Assembly (NCBI RefSeq): GCF_000383875.1
Contig: NZ_KB912918.1
Location: 23,517 to 87,516, forward strand
Length of the DNA stretch: 64,000 bases
Reading direction: 5' to 3'
Origin: Caldibacillus debilis DSM 16016
GTDB lineage: Bacteria; Bacillota; Bacilli; Bacillales; Caldibacillaceae
The notes under the pieces were generated by a model. The model saw only the letters and a program-made list of their open reading frames with translations. It was not told the DNA's origin and ran no database searches. Made by a program: the position numbers and the translations under genes. Numbering within the stretch: position 1 is the first letter of the stretch; each line of letters begins with the position of its first letter. Of the stretch, positions 56,598 through 64,000 are shown piece by piece.

Positions 56598-57515
56598 GTG
56601 GAAGAGTACGAGTTTTTTCCGCTTCAAGAAGAACGCCGCTTGCTTGCGGAGTTGAGAGAAGAAAAAGATCGAAAGCGGCGTGAGAAAATCGAAAGCGAAT
56701 TGATCCATTTGTACGTTCGTTTTGGCGAGCATTTTAAAATGTCGAACGCTCCTGATCCGCAGCTGGCGAAGAAGTACTTGCAAAAAGCGTTAAAGTTCAA
56801 GCCAAGCCATCCGGTTGCCAATTATCGGTTGGCACATATTTGCTATAACGAAGGAAGATACGCCGAAGCGGCGTACCATTTTCATCGGGCACTTTCAGGA
56901 AAGAGGGGCGAGTCTCTTAATGACACGCAGGCGATGCTAAGCCATATGCTTCTTGTCAATTGCGGCATTTTTCTCGCGTCGAATGCGCTAAAGCAAATGG
57001 AAAAGATGGAAGCAAGGCCGTATGATGAAGAAACGGTCGATCGCTATCGCCAAGCGATTTTTCTCCATCGCATTGAAGATTTTCACCGCGCGTTTTATCG
57101 CATTATTACACCGGAAAGCGACGAAATTGTAACAGAGGAAACCTATTTTTCCGAGCAGGAGCGGTTTTCGCTGCATGAGGTGATGCTTTGCCTCAGCGAC
57201 GGTTTTGTCGTTCGTTACGCAGGCGAGTTGGTGGAGCTCGAATACCAATCGTTTTATGCGCTTGCGACAATTCTGCATAGCGAACGGCCGATGACTGGGG
57301 AAGACGTCCGCAAAATGTTGTTTCAATCGTTTTTTGGCAGAGACGTTACCGATGCCGCCGTTCGGAAGATGTTTGAGCGGCTGCGCGCGCGCATTCCGTT
57401 CTGGGATGATATCATTGAAACGACGAGAATAGGAAACAAAGCGGCGCGGCGCCGCAAACAAGGCGTTTCGTATCGGATTTTTTGCCGCGCGAGCGATATA
57501 TTTCCTTGGGAGTAG
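56598..57515 (+). CDS. TPR protein with C-terminal winged-helix domain, putative regulator
   Basis: A 305-residue protein. A basic coiled N-terminus (RRLLAELREEKDRKRREK) leads into TPR repeats (about 55-110: AKKYLQKALKFKPSHPVANY, LAHICYNEGRYAEAAYHFHR). A helical middle follows, and the C-terminal ~85 residues have the outline of an OmpR-type winged helix (VTDAAVRKMFERLRARI ... VSYRIF). GTG 56598 has GGGAGGG 8 bases upstream. Its pairing with a divergent peptidase suggests a peptide-responsive regulator, but that is inference. No named family recognised. Confidence 0.6.
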   Translation: MEEYEFFPLQEERRLLAELREEKDRKRREKIESELIHLYVRFGEHFKMSNAPDPQLAKKYLQKALKFKPSHPVANYRLAHICYNEGRYAEAAYHFHRALSGKRGESLNDTQAMLSHMLLVNCGIFLASNALKQMEKMEARPYDEETVDRYRQAIFLHRIEDFHRAFYRIITPESDEIVTEETYFSEQERFSLHEVMLCLSDGFVVRYAGELVELEYQSFYALATILHSERPMTGEDVRKMLFQSFFGRDVTDAAVRKMFERLRARIPFWDDIIETTRIGNKAARRRKQGVSYRIFCRASDIFPWE

Positions 57516-57522
57516 GAATTGG

Positions 57523-57762
57523 ATGAACATACGAAAAAGATTAGAAAATAGAGGGATTATGGTGGAAGAATGGATGGGAAAAGGAGAAGACTTCCGCAGG
57601 CGTTGGGAAGGAACGTTTGCCGGTGCCATTAGTCCGCAGGAGAAACAGTCGATTGATTTCGGTCAGTTTTTGTGGCATGTATTCAGCTACGAAAAACTGC
57701 CTTGTCTTGAAGGGAAAACGGCGATGCGCGCGTTTCATGAGGAGAACCGATTCGTTTGTTAA
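57523..57762 (+). pseudogene. truncated DUF4275-family gene
   Basis: 79 codons reading GQFLWHVFSYEKLPCLEG..A..AF near the end, the start of the DUF4275 signature. The frame stops just where the rest of the domain should follow, and transposase-like sequence begins at the same point. I read it as the 5' half of a gene cut by an insertion. GGAGTAGG precedes the ATG. It follows the TPR gene by 7 bases and may be co-transcribed. Confidence 0.5.
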
Positions 57763-58041
57763 AAGGGAAGAAGAGAAACGGTTTCGGCTGCTCGATAAAC
57801 GAAAACTCCGTATCGTCAGCCTCTTTGGTGAAATTGAGATAAAACGAAACTCCATCTTCGCCTCGTCTTCCGTTCCCAGGGCGCGCTCTTTGGTGAAATT
57901 GAGATAAAACGAAACTGCTACCGTGACCGGAAAACAGGAGAATATGTCGATCTTCTTGACCGTTTTTTCAATTTCGAAAGGACATTACGTTCAGCCCTTG
58001 ATGGAGGAGGCGGCGGAGAAATTGCAGGATTGGAGAGGTAA
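57758..58041 (+). pseudogene. ISLre2-family (UPF0236) transposase fragment, frameshifted
   Basis: Residues KRFRLLDKRKLRIVSLFGEI and, after a frameshift, EIKRNCYRDRKTGEYVDLLD match the N-terminal part of ISLre2 transposases. The break is caused by a 65-bp duplication: CTCTTTGGTGAAATTGAGAT... (31 bp) occurs at 57821 and again at 57886, with 34 unrelated bases between. Removing one unit restores a continuous frame. Only about 90 codons of a ~450-codon gene remain. Confidence 0.65.
57821..57916 (+). repeat. 31-bp direct repeat, 65 bp apart, inside the transposase fragment
   Basis: Identical 31-bp copies at 57821-57851 and 57886-57916 separated by a 34-base non-homologous filler. Confidence 0.9.
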
Positions 58042-58228
58042 GGATGCGAAATACTCAACAATTTTTATTGAAATGAATAATGAAACAACTACAATAGGTG
58101 TGACTTATGATGCACACGGACTTTACTATTTATCGAATTTAGAGAAGCATGGTTCGGCCGTGAATATTGCAAAACAGCTGCAAAATTGCAAAGCAGTGTT
58201 GAAAGAATCGATATCCGAATACCCGTGA
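58042..58228 (+). pseudogene. 3' fragment of an unknown gene
   Basis: A continuous frame ending at 58228 with protein-like composition (FIEMNNETTTIGVTYDAHGL, LEKHGSAVNIAKQLQNC). Its 5' end runs into transposase sequence in another frame, and there is no ribosome site. I take it as the distal end of a gene disrupted by the same mobile element. Family not recognised. Confidence 0.4.
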
Positions 58229-58863
58229 ACGTATTCAGCTAACATGTGCGCAAGTTTCATCAGAATGGGGAAAACCTATCCGGACCGGGTTTTCCTTCAT
58301 TTTATCCGGTTTGTCGTCATTTGACGCTTGAGCAATGCCGGTTTGGAGACCCGACCGCATCTTCTGTCCAACAACTGTAGCCAATATGGTAACGAATGAT
58401 ATTTCGGCCTATCTTTGTTTAAGGGTTGGGATCATTGGCAAAGAATCCAAAGGAAATGCCAATTGATCCAAATAGTCCGCCAATCCGTGGCGGATGGACA
58501 AAAACCGGGGAAGGCAAGAACCCGCCGAAACCTTTTTTTGAAAAGGCAGAAAGTACGGTTGGAGAGCCGCAAGAGCCTCCCGTACTTAAAAGCAGGGCGG
58601 GTACGCCAAAATGCGGAGCTCCGAAAGCATGGGCCGGTTTTTAAAAATGCGAGGTTTTTCAAAAGAGCGTACGCTGAACGAAAGTTTCCGTTGTTGATGA
58701 AAAAATACTTACACAAACCCTTGTCTCAAACTTTTTCCCGCGAAACCTCGAAAAAGAAGTCAAAAAATGTTTTAATAATAGTAAGCATTCGGCATGGGCT
58801 GCCGGCGGAGCCGGATCCGGCACCGCAGTCCTTCTACACCCGTCGAGAAAGGAGCTGCAAAAC
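58229..58863. other. gap between the foreign segment and ytxG
   Basis: About 635 bases. A TTG-started frame at 58435-58644 gives a Pro/Gly/Lys-rich 70-residue product (PIDPNSPPIRGGWTKTGEGK), but its ribosome site is poor and I do not call it. Core-genome composition resumes toward 58800. The ytxG promoter must lie here (AT-rich near 58760), but I cannot define boxes. Confidence 0.4.
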
Positions 58864-59319
58864 ATGGAATGGGTTTTATCCGTCAGCGCGCTGCTTGTTG
58901 CCGCAAGTTTTTCCGCAATGGCCGTTTATTTGATCCTCACCCTCAAATCCGTGTCAAAGACGCTGGACACCCTTTCCCGATCGTTGGACGGCCTTAAGGG
59001 CGATGTGGAAAAAGTGGCCAAGGAGACGGAAGAGGTCTTGCGGTCCACCAACCGGCTGATTCAGGACATCCACGAAAAGTCGGAATCGCTGAACGGTGTC
59101 TTTCAAGCGCTGGGCGACGTGGAAAAAACGATAAAAGGATTCAACGATTCCCTCGGGAATTTTACCGTATCTGTCCAGGAGAAACTGGAGAGGAACAAGG
59201 ACGCATTGGCCCAGGTGGTCCAATGGAGCTCCATCGTCCTTGAGCTGAAGAGCAAATGGGAAGAAGTGAGAAACCGCAAAAAACCAAAGAAGGCTGAAGA
59301 AAAAGAATTTCAATCATAA
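58864..59319 (+). CDS. ytxG: DUF948 membrane protein YtxG
   Basis: A 151-residue protein. One N-terminal membrane helix (about residues 4-26) is followed by a long amphipathic helical region with heptads (VEKVAKETEEVLRSTNRLI) and a Lys/Glu tail. Matches B. subtilis YtxG, a general-stress (sigma-B/sigma-H) gene in an operon with ytxH. AAAGGAG upstream. Confidence 0.9.
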   Translation: MEWVLSVSALLVAASFSAMAVYLILTLKSVSKTLDTLSRSLDGLKGDVEKVAKETEEVLRSTNRLIQDIHEKSESLNGVFQALGDVEKTIKGFNDSLGNFTVSVQEKLERNKDALAQVVQWSSIVLELKSKWEEVRNRKKPKKAEEKEFQS

Positions 59320-59333
59320 AGGAGGTTTTCATC

Positions 59334-59783
59334 GTGGGGGAAGAAGTGAAAAACGGGAAATCCCGTCTCGGCTCCTTCCTTGGCGGGGCTCTGTTCGGCG
59401 CGCTGGTGGGATCGGTTGCCGCCCTCATCTTCGCTCCGAAATCCGGGAGGGAATTGCGGGGCGATATCCAGGAACAATTCACCGCGGCCAAGGAAAAAAC
59501 GAGCCAGGTGAAAGACACGGTCGTCCAAAAGGGAAACGAATGGAAATCCATCGCCCTCGATGCCACCTCGAAGGTAACCCGTTCCTTGAAGGAACAATCC
59601 AACGAATTGCTGGATAAGGTCCAATCCCTGACCAAGAAGTCGGGGGAATCGCTCGAGGAGGCCCTGGAGGATGCAAAGGAAGCGATTGGGAAGATCGGAG
59701 AGGAAATCGACCGCAAATTGGAGGCATTGAAGGAAGGAAAGCGGGAAGAACCGCAGGAAGAGGCGCGGGAAGAAAGTCGGTAA
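59334..59783 (+). CDS. ytxH: YtxH general stress protein
   Basis: A 149-residue protein with the YtxH signature: a Gly-rich membrane helix FLGGALFGALVGSVAALIFAP followed by KSGRELR and a long charged helix to the end. GTG start with AAAGGAGG overlapping the ytxG stop, so the two are coupled. The third gene of the B. subtilis operon (ytxJ) is missing. Confidence 0.92.
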   Translation: MGEEVKNGKSRLGSFLGGALFGALVGSVAALIFAPKSGRELRGDIQEQFTAAKEKTSQVKDTVVQKGNEWKSIALDATSKVTRSLKEQSNELLDKVQSLTKKSGESLEEALEDAKEAIGKIGEEIDRKLEALKEGKREEPQEEAREESR

Positions 59784-60170
59784 TGCTTTCCAATAGGCGC
59801 GGATCAATGGCCGAAACGCCGAAAAAGGCAGCTCCCTTCGGGTGGCTGCCTTTCCTTATTCGCATTTCGGGCGCGTTTTCCGGCCAATCGGGGCGGATCT
59901 TCTTGCTTTGGCGATCGCGGACCGGGGATACTCCGCGTTGTACCCTCGGCACAACGGGCAAGGACGCCGTAAAGACCGAAAGCGGCGGATCTTTTGAACG
60001 CTTCGACGGACGGGGCTTCCGAAGGATTTGAAGCGGTTTGAGGCGGACCATGGGCCTTCCTCATCCGCATACCCGCGGGAATCCGCCGCGCGATTGAAGC
60101 GGTTTTGAGCGCTCTAGGCGTTGAAATCGGCATGCGTCCGCAGGCCGGGATGAAGCCTTCTTCCGCCCTG
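59784..60170. other. convergent gap with terminator and a 66-bp-spaced repeat
   Basis: After the ytxH terminator there are two copies of TTGAAGCGGTTT(T)GAG at 60028 and 60094, 66 bases apart. No gene. Confidence 0.45.
59824..59857 (+). terminator. ytxGH terminator
   Basis: AAAGGCAGC-TCCCTTCGGGTG-GCTGCCTTT followed by CCTTATT. Confidence 0.85.
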
Positions 60171-62309
60171 TTATTGGTCCGGCCATATGATCTCCAGCTT
60201 GTCTCCGGGGGTTAGCCGGTCCTGAAAGGTTCCTTCCTTTCCGTTTCTTAATATTTTGTAATTCCCCCTTTTGTCCCCCGTGCTGTAGTCGACAAAACGG
60301 AAGACATCCTGGAAGATGAAGGGGGAATCTTCCGCGCGCTCCACGGTCAAGACGTCGCCGGATTTCACCCGGTCCTTGTCATCCAGCAATTTCCCGTCCC
60401 GCCGGACGAAGGTGACCCTTTTGGAGAGGAGGACCGGTTTTCCGTTGAAGGTGACGGGCATGTCTTGCTTCAAAACCCAATGGAATTCGGATGCCAGTTC
60501 TTCGACGGTCGGATTTTTCCTTCGGGTGACCGTTACCCGGTCCCCCGCCTGAATCGGGGTTTCGGGCGTGGCCTCTGCCCCGTTTTTCAGGATTTTGCCG
60601 GAAAACTTCGGCAGGCGCTTCCGTTCATTATTGACGGTGACGGAAAACTCCGCCGCCTCCTTCAACAAGTCCTTTAATCCGATGGCGGCGAGGGCTTCCC
60701 CGATCGTTTTCGCATAGCGGCATTGGACGATGTCCCGGTCCTTCAGTTCCCGCCTTTTGTCCGTTTTTTTTCCGTTCACTTCAACGGAAGGGAAGAGGAA
60801 ATACTCCTGATCGTTTACGAAAAGGGAGATTTTTCCTTCCTTCATCAGCTCTTCGACGGTAATTTTCGCATCTTCGCCGTCGTCGCCCTTTTCGACGGTG
60901 ATTTCGGCCCCTTCACGGATCTCGTCGTCGACGGATGCCGGTTCCCCGTTGACAAAAATTTTCGGGGGGCTGCCGAATTTCCCGGGGAATGCCACCGCCT
61001 TGCCATTGAAACGGATGATTTTGGCCAACCCCGGCTTGCCGTACAGTTGGCTGATTTTGAGTCCGCTGGCCAGCAGGGCGTCCGCCACCGTCAGTTTTTT
61101 AATTTCAAATAAATGGACGGGTTGGCCGTTCAAGAAAACCGTTTTATATTGCAGCGGATTTTTCTTGGCGGAGATGCCGATCCCGATCGGGGTGACAAAT
61201 TCCGGCCCCCTTAACCGTTCGTCGGGGATGATGACGTTTTCCAACGCATCGATTTGCCGGATGGCCACCCGGTTTTTCGGCAGTTGCAATTTTTCCGCCA
61301 GCAGTTCCGGCAGATTCGGGGTCAAACTTCCTCCCCCGACGAGCATTACCGCCTTCGGCGAATGCTGGTGGTTTAAGCGCAAAATTTCGCGGGCGATCGT
61401 ATCCGCCAGCTGCTCGATGGCGGGGGAAATGGCCCGGATGATCTCATCCTTTTCCAAGGTCAGCTCGAAGCCGAGAATATCCTTGACGGTGACCGTATCC
61501 TTGGTGGACAGCTGAATTTTGACCTGTTCGGCCACGGGGAAATCGATCAAAAATTGGTCGCTGATCGCTTCCGTAATTTCGTCTCCGGCGATGGGGACCA
61601 TGCCGTAATTGATGATCGTTCCCTTGTCCGTAACGGCGATATCCGATGTCCCGGCCCCGATATCGACCAAGGCGACGTTGAGTCGGCGCATGGACGGCGG
61701 GATGAGGACATGGATGGCCGCGATCGGCTCCAAGGTGATCGCTTCCATCTCCAGACCGGCCCGGTTTAAGGCGGAGGACAGGGAATCGATGACGACCTTC
61801 GGCAAAAACGTGGCGATGATCTCCACCGAAGCTTCGCTTCCGTTTTGGCCGACCAGATTCCCGATTTGTTCCCCGTCCAGATAATAGTAAAGGACCGAAT
61901 AACCGACGCAAAAAAACTTTCCGGATGCGCTTTTGAATTTTTCCGCGACTTGTTGTTCCGCCTTTTGCACGGCCATCAGTTCGAGATGGATGACGTCCTC
62001 TTTGCGGATGGGCCGTCCGCCCGTTTCCATCTTGGCCGCGGCCTGTTCCGTTTTTAAAGTCCGTCCCGCGGCGGCCACGCAAGCCCTTTTTAACGGCCCG
62101 CACTTCCGTTCCAGCTCTTCCTTCACTTCCCGGATCACCCGGGCGACGGAGGTAATGTCATGGATCTGCCCGTCGAGCATCGCCCGCTCCTGATGTTCCT
62201 TCACGATGCAATGTTTGATTTCCGCCCGGTTGTCCCTTTCTTCCCATATGATGCCCACAATCGTTCTCGTTCCGATGTCGAGGGCGAAGGTTTGCTTCGG
62301 ATTTTCCAT
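60171..62309 (-). CDS. FtsA/PilM-like actin-fold protein with C-terminal beta-grasp-like repeats
   Basis: A 712-residue protein. Residues 1-370 are an FtsA/PilM-type actin-like ATPase: phosphate-1 FALDIGTRTIVGIIW, an SHS2-like insertion, phosphate-2 ALVDIGAGTSDIAV near 215, adenosine motif AVMLVGGGSLTPNLPELLA near 325. The remaining ~340 residues look like four or five related ~75-residue units. Each has an NGK/NGE/NNE turn, a T(V/I)xxxL helix start (TVADALLASG, TVEELMKEG, TIGEALAAIG, TVEELASEF) and a GDxxTV-like strand (AGDRVTVTRR, SGDVLTVERA, PGDKLEIIW), the pattern of beta-grasp folds. ATG 62309 with GAGGTGG upstream. Function unknown; a scaffold or division/envelope role is inference. Confidence 0.8.
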   Translation of the reverse strand: MENPKQTFALDIGTRTIVGIIWEERDNRAEIKHCIVKEHQERAMLDGQIHDITSVARVIREVKEELERKCGPLKRACVAAAGRTLKTEQAAAKMETGGRPIRKEDVIHLELMAVQKAEQQVAEKFKSASGKFFCVGYSVLYYYLDGEQIGNLVGQNGSEASVEIIATFLPKVVIDSLSSALNRAGLEMEAITLEPIAAIHVLIPPSMRRLNVALVDIGAGTSDIAVTDKGTIINYGMVPIAGDEITEAISDQFLIDFPVAEQVKIQLSTKDTVTVKDILGFELTLEKDEIIRAISPAIEQLADTIAREILRLNHQHSPKAVMLVGGGSLTPNLPELLAEKLQLPKNRVAIRQIDALENVIIPDERLRGPEFVTPIGIGISAKKNPLQYKTVFLNGQPVHLFEIKKLTVADALLASGLKISQLYGKPGLAKIIRFNGKAVAFPGKFGSPPKIFVNGEPASVDDEIREGAEITVEKGDDGEDAKITVEELMKEGKISLFVNDQEYFLFPSVEVNGKKTDKRRELKDRDIVQCRYAKTIGEALAAIGLKDLLKEAAEFSVTVNNERKRLPKFSGKILKNGAEATPETPIQAGDRVTVTRRKNPTVEELASEFHWVLKQDMPVTFNGKPVLLSKRVTFVRRDGKLLDDKDRVKSGDVLTVERAEDSPFIFQDVFRFVDYSTGDKRGNYKILRNGKEGTFQDRLTPGDKLEIIWPDQ

Positions 62310-62634
62310 AGTCCACCTCTTCACGGCATTGTGGTTGGCGAATTGGATGTGTTTTTGAAAATCATCGTTTTAAATTTCGATTCCCGGAAGGAAGCGGTGC
62401 CTTCCGTGACTTTGGCAGGCGATTCTTTTATAATTATAAAAGCGGCAAAACATGGAATCTTGCTAATTGAAATGTACCATAATTTTCTTTTCTCATAAAG
62501 GTTGGCGCCATCGTCCTTTTTTCCCGTATTTTGCAAAAGGTGCGAGACGCTTTCGAAAAATGTCGGCCCGTTCCGCCGGCCTGCGGCAAGGCCGGACAGA
62601 CCCGTATTCGACGAAGCGAGGAAGGATGTTGGAA
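62310..62634. other. divergent gap between the FtsA-like gene and aroA
   Basis: It holds the 18-bp palindrome at 62425. The aroA frame is open upstream of 62635, but earlier starts lack ribosome sites and the translation is unlike AroA. Confidence 0.45.
62425..62442. promoter_or_regulatory. perfect 18-bp palindrome carrying TATAAT on both strands
   Basis: CTTTTATAATTATAAAAG lies between the divergent starts and could serve as overlapping -10 boxes for both directions. No good -35 on either side. Confidence 0.4.
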
Positions 62635-63711
62635 ATGAACAGCGAGGAACTGGATGTTTTGCGGAAACAGGTGGATGAAATCAACGAAAAGATTTTACAC
62701 TTGATCAGCGAGCGGGGAAGATTGGTCCAAAAGATCGGCAAGCTCAAACATGCCCAAGGCATCAACCGTTTTGACCCGGAACGGGAAAGGGTCATGCTCG
62801 ACCGCCTGCTTTCCCTGAATAAGGGCCCTTTTAAAGACGCCACCATCGAACATATTTTCAAGGAAATTTTCAAAGCGGCCCTGGAATTGCAGGAATCCGA
62901 CCAGAAAAGCGAAATGCTTTTTTCCCGGAAAAACCGGAAGGAAAATACGGTCGTTTCCGTCAAAGGGGAAACCTTCGGGGACGGGAAACCCCATTTCATT
63001 TTCGGTCCTTGCTCCGTCGAATCCTACGAACAGACGGAAGCGGTGGCGAAGGCGGTCAAAGAAAAGGGGTTGAAGCTTTTCAGGGGCGGGGCTTTCAAGC
63101 CGAGGACATCCCCTTACGATTTTCAGGGGCTGGGCTTTGAGGGGCTGAAGATTTTAAGGGAGATCGCGGACAAGTACGATCTCGCCGTCGTCAGCGAAAT
63201 CGTCAATCCCGCCCATATGGAGGAGGCGCTGGAATATGTGGACGTCATCCAGATCGGCGCGCGGAATATGCAAAATTTCGAATTGCTGAAGGAAGCGGGA
63301 AGGGTCCGCAAACCGGTATTATTGAAAAGGGGGCTGGCGGCGACGATCGAAGAATTTTTGTACGCCGCCGAATACATCCTTTCCCAAGGGAACAGCCAGA
63401 TTATTTTGTGCGAGCGGGGAATCCGCACCTTCGAGCGGGCGACGAGAAACACGCTCGACATCTCCGCCGTCCCCGTTTTAAAACAGGAAACCCATCTCCC
63501 GGTGATCGTCGACGTTACCCATTCGACGGGGAGAAGGGATTTGCTGATACCCGCGGCGAAGGCCGCTCTCGCCATCGGGGCTGACGGGGTGATGGCGGAA
63601 GTGCATCCGAATCCGTCCGTGGCCCTGTCCGACGCCAGGCAGCAAATGGACCTCGATCAATTTTCCGTTTTTATGGAGGAAATGGAAAAATTCACGAAAA
63701 ATTATCTGTGA
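62635..63711 (+). CDS. aroA: bifunctional chorismate mutase / DAHP synthase
   Basis: A 358-residue enzyme, the length of B. subtilis AroA(G). The N-terminal AroQ chorismate mutase domain (about 1-90: [20 protein letters not shown]) acts as sensor and second activity. The C-terminal type I DAHP synthase barrel has FGPCSVES near 125, [15 protein letters not shown] near 152, [13 protein letters not shown] near 213 and [13 protein letters not shown] near 290. It condenses PEP and erythrose-4-phosphate at the head of the shikimate pathway and is inhibited through the mutase domain by chorismate/prephenate. ATG 62635 matches the family N-terminus. Confidence 0.95.
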   Translation: MNSEELDVLRKQVDEINEKILHLISERGRLVQKIGKLKHAQGINRFDPERERVMLDRLLSLNKGPFKDATIEHIFKEIFKAALELQESDQKSEMLFSRKNRKENTVVSVKGETFGDGKPHFIFGPCSVESYEQTEAVAKAVKEKGLKLFRGGAFKPRTSPYDFQGLGFEGLKILREIADKYDLAVVSEIVNPAHMEEALEYVDVIQIGARNMQNFELLKEAGRVRKPVLLKRGLAATIEEFLYAAEYILSQGNSQIILCERGIRTFERATRNTLDISAVPVLKQETHLPVIVDVTHSTGRRDLLIPAAKAALAIGADGVMAEVHPNPSVALSDARQQMDLDQFSVFMEEMEKFTKNYL

Positions 63712-63846
63712 AAGCATTCTCAAACTGCTTATTTACCGTTATAATATTATGAATAAAGGTTCCTCTCAACAGGAAAATTTTTATTATAAACGGAATCGGA
63801 ATTTTTCCGAAATGCAAAAATATCGGTCGTAAAGGAGAGATCCTCG

Positions 63847-64000
63847 TTGAACGTAACCATTTATGATGTGGCCAGGGAAGCCAACGTATCCATGGCGACG
63901 GTATCGCGCGTCGTCAATGGAAATCCGAATGTGAAACCTTCAACAAGGAAGAAGGTTTTGGAGGTCATTGAACGGCTCGGCTATCGCCCCAACGCCGTGG
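63847..64000 (+). CDS. ccpA: catabolite control protein A, 5' end only
   Basis: The first 51 codons of a LacI-family regulator: the HTH is [20 protein letters not shown] followed by the hinge-side [15 protein letters not shown]. The aroA-ccpA order is that of B. subtilis, which identifies it as ccpA. TTG start at 63847 with AAAGGAGAG upstream. A TATAAT at 63740-63745 may be its own promoter. The ligand domain lies outside the window. Confidence 0.9.
   Translation, partial: MNVTIYDVAREANVSMATVSRVVNGNPNVKPSTRKKVLEVIERLGYRPNAV

Noticed and set aside
57821..57916. Minimal CRISPR repeat-spacer-repeat unit
   Set aside because: The repeat is part of an ISLre2 transposase reading frame (LFGEIEIKR), so it is a duplication scar.
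58435..58644. Small Pro/Gly/Lys-rich protein upstream of ytxG
   Set aside because: TTG start with a poor ribosome site, low-complexity product and no family match; possible but not supported.

Overview
The window reads as one contig of a spore-forming, probably thermophilic Bacillaceae bacterium of roughly 50-55% GC, close to Caldibacillus or Geobacillus. The evidence is strong AGGAGG-type ribosome sites with many TTG/GTG starts, sporulation genes (a SleL-type cortex enzyme, Cse60), an S-box riboswitch on metK, a T-box on leuS, a CcpN-type site on pckA, a cre-like site, and gene order that follows the Bacillus subtilis pckA-metK-asnB-yt*-murC-ytxGH-aroA-ccpA segment. The genus is inference.

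Layout. 1-1.5 kb: the 5' part of a LysM/GH18 spore cortex hydrolase on the minus strand, then a small zinc-finger protein. 2-7.7 kb: a complete oligopeptide ABC transporter operon in the order D-F-B-C-A. 7.7-13.4 kb: an AT-richer accessory island. It holds decayed DNA and an unusual three-gene set: a TIM-barrel (PEP-hydrolase family) fused to an AraC DNA-binding domain, a UPF0261/Tm-1-like ATP-binding protein, and a free-standing PEP-hydrolase-family TIM barrel. A PPP-type phosphatase follows. 13.4-18.3 kb: pckA and metK diverge. An IS1202/ISNCY-like element (15176-16766) with a 16-bp target duplication has landed between them and ends exactly one duplication away from the metK -35 box. 18.7-47.4 kb: conserved core genes (asnB, C39 peptidase, ytoA, ytpB, an MFS transporter, a PAP2 phosphatase, mnmM, leuS, cse60, ytfP, a MurJ-like flippase, an RsuA-type pseudouridine synthase, ytzE, thpR, ytlQ, ytlR, ytmP, ytzH, trmB, ytnP, ytzB, ytoP, ytpQ, ytpR). 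47.7-52.8 kb: a small catabolic block (VOC, SDR, CE7 esterase, GH36 alpha-galactosidase) where B. subtilis has sftA. 53.2-54.6 kb: murC. 54.6-58.8 kb: a foreign segment with different base use. It carries a divergent metallopeptidase and TPR/winged-helix pair, a truncated DUF4275 gene and a broken ISLre2-type transposase. 58.8-64 kb: ytxG, ytxH, a large FtsA-like protein, aroA and the start of ccpA.

The most unusual content is (1) the Tm-1-like/PEP-hydrolase locus, with a built-in paralogous barrel-AraC regulator and a perfect 24-bp palindrome in front of the Tm-1-like gene; (2) an intergenic array of about 14 degenerate units in near-perfect 21-bp phase at 27.04-27.36 kb; and (3) short direct repeats spaced about 62-67 bp apart that recur in several other non-coding gaps. 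None of the functions proposed for these is proven by sequence alone.
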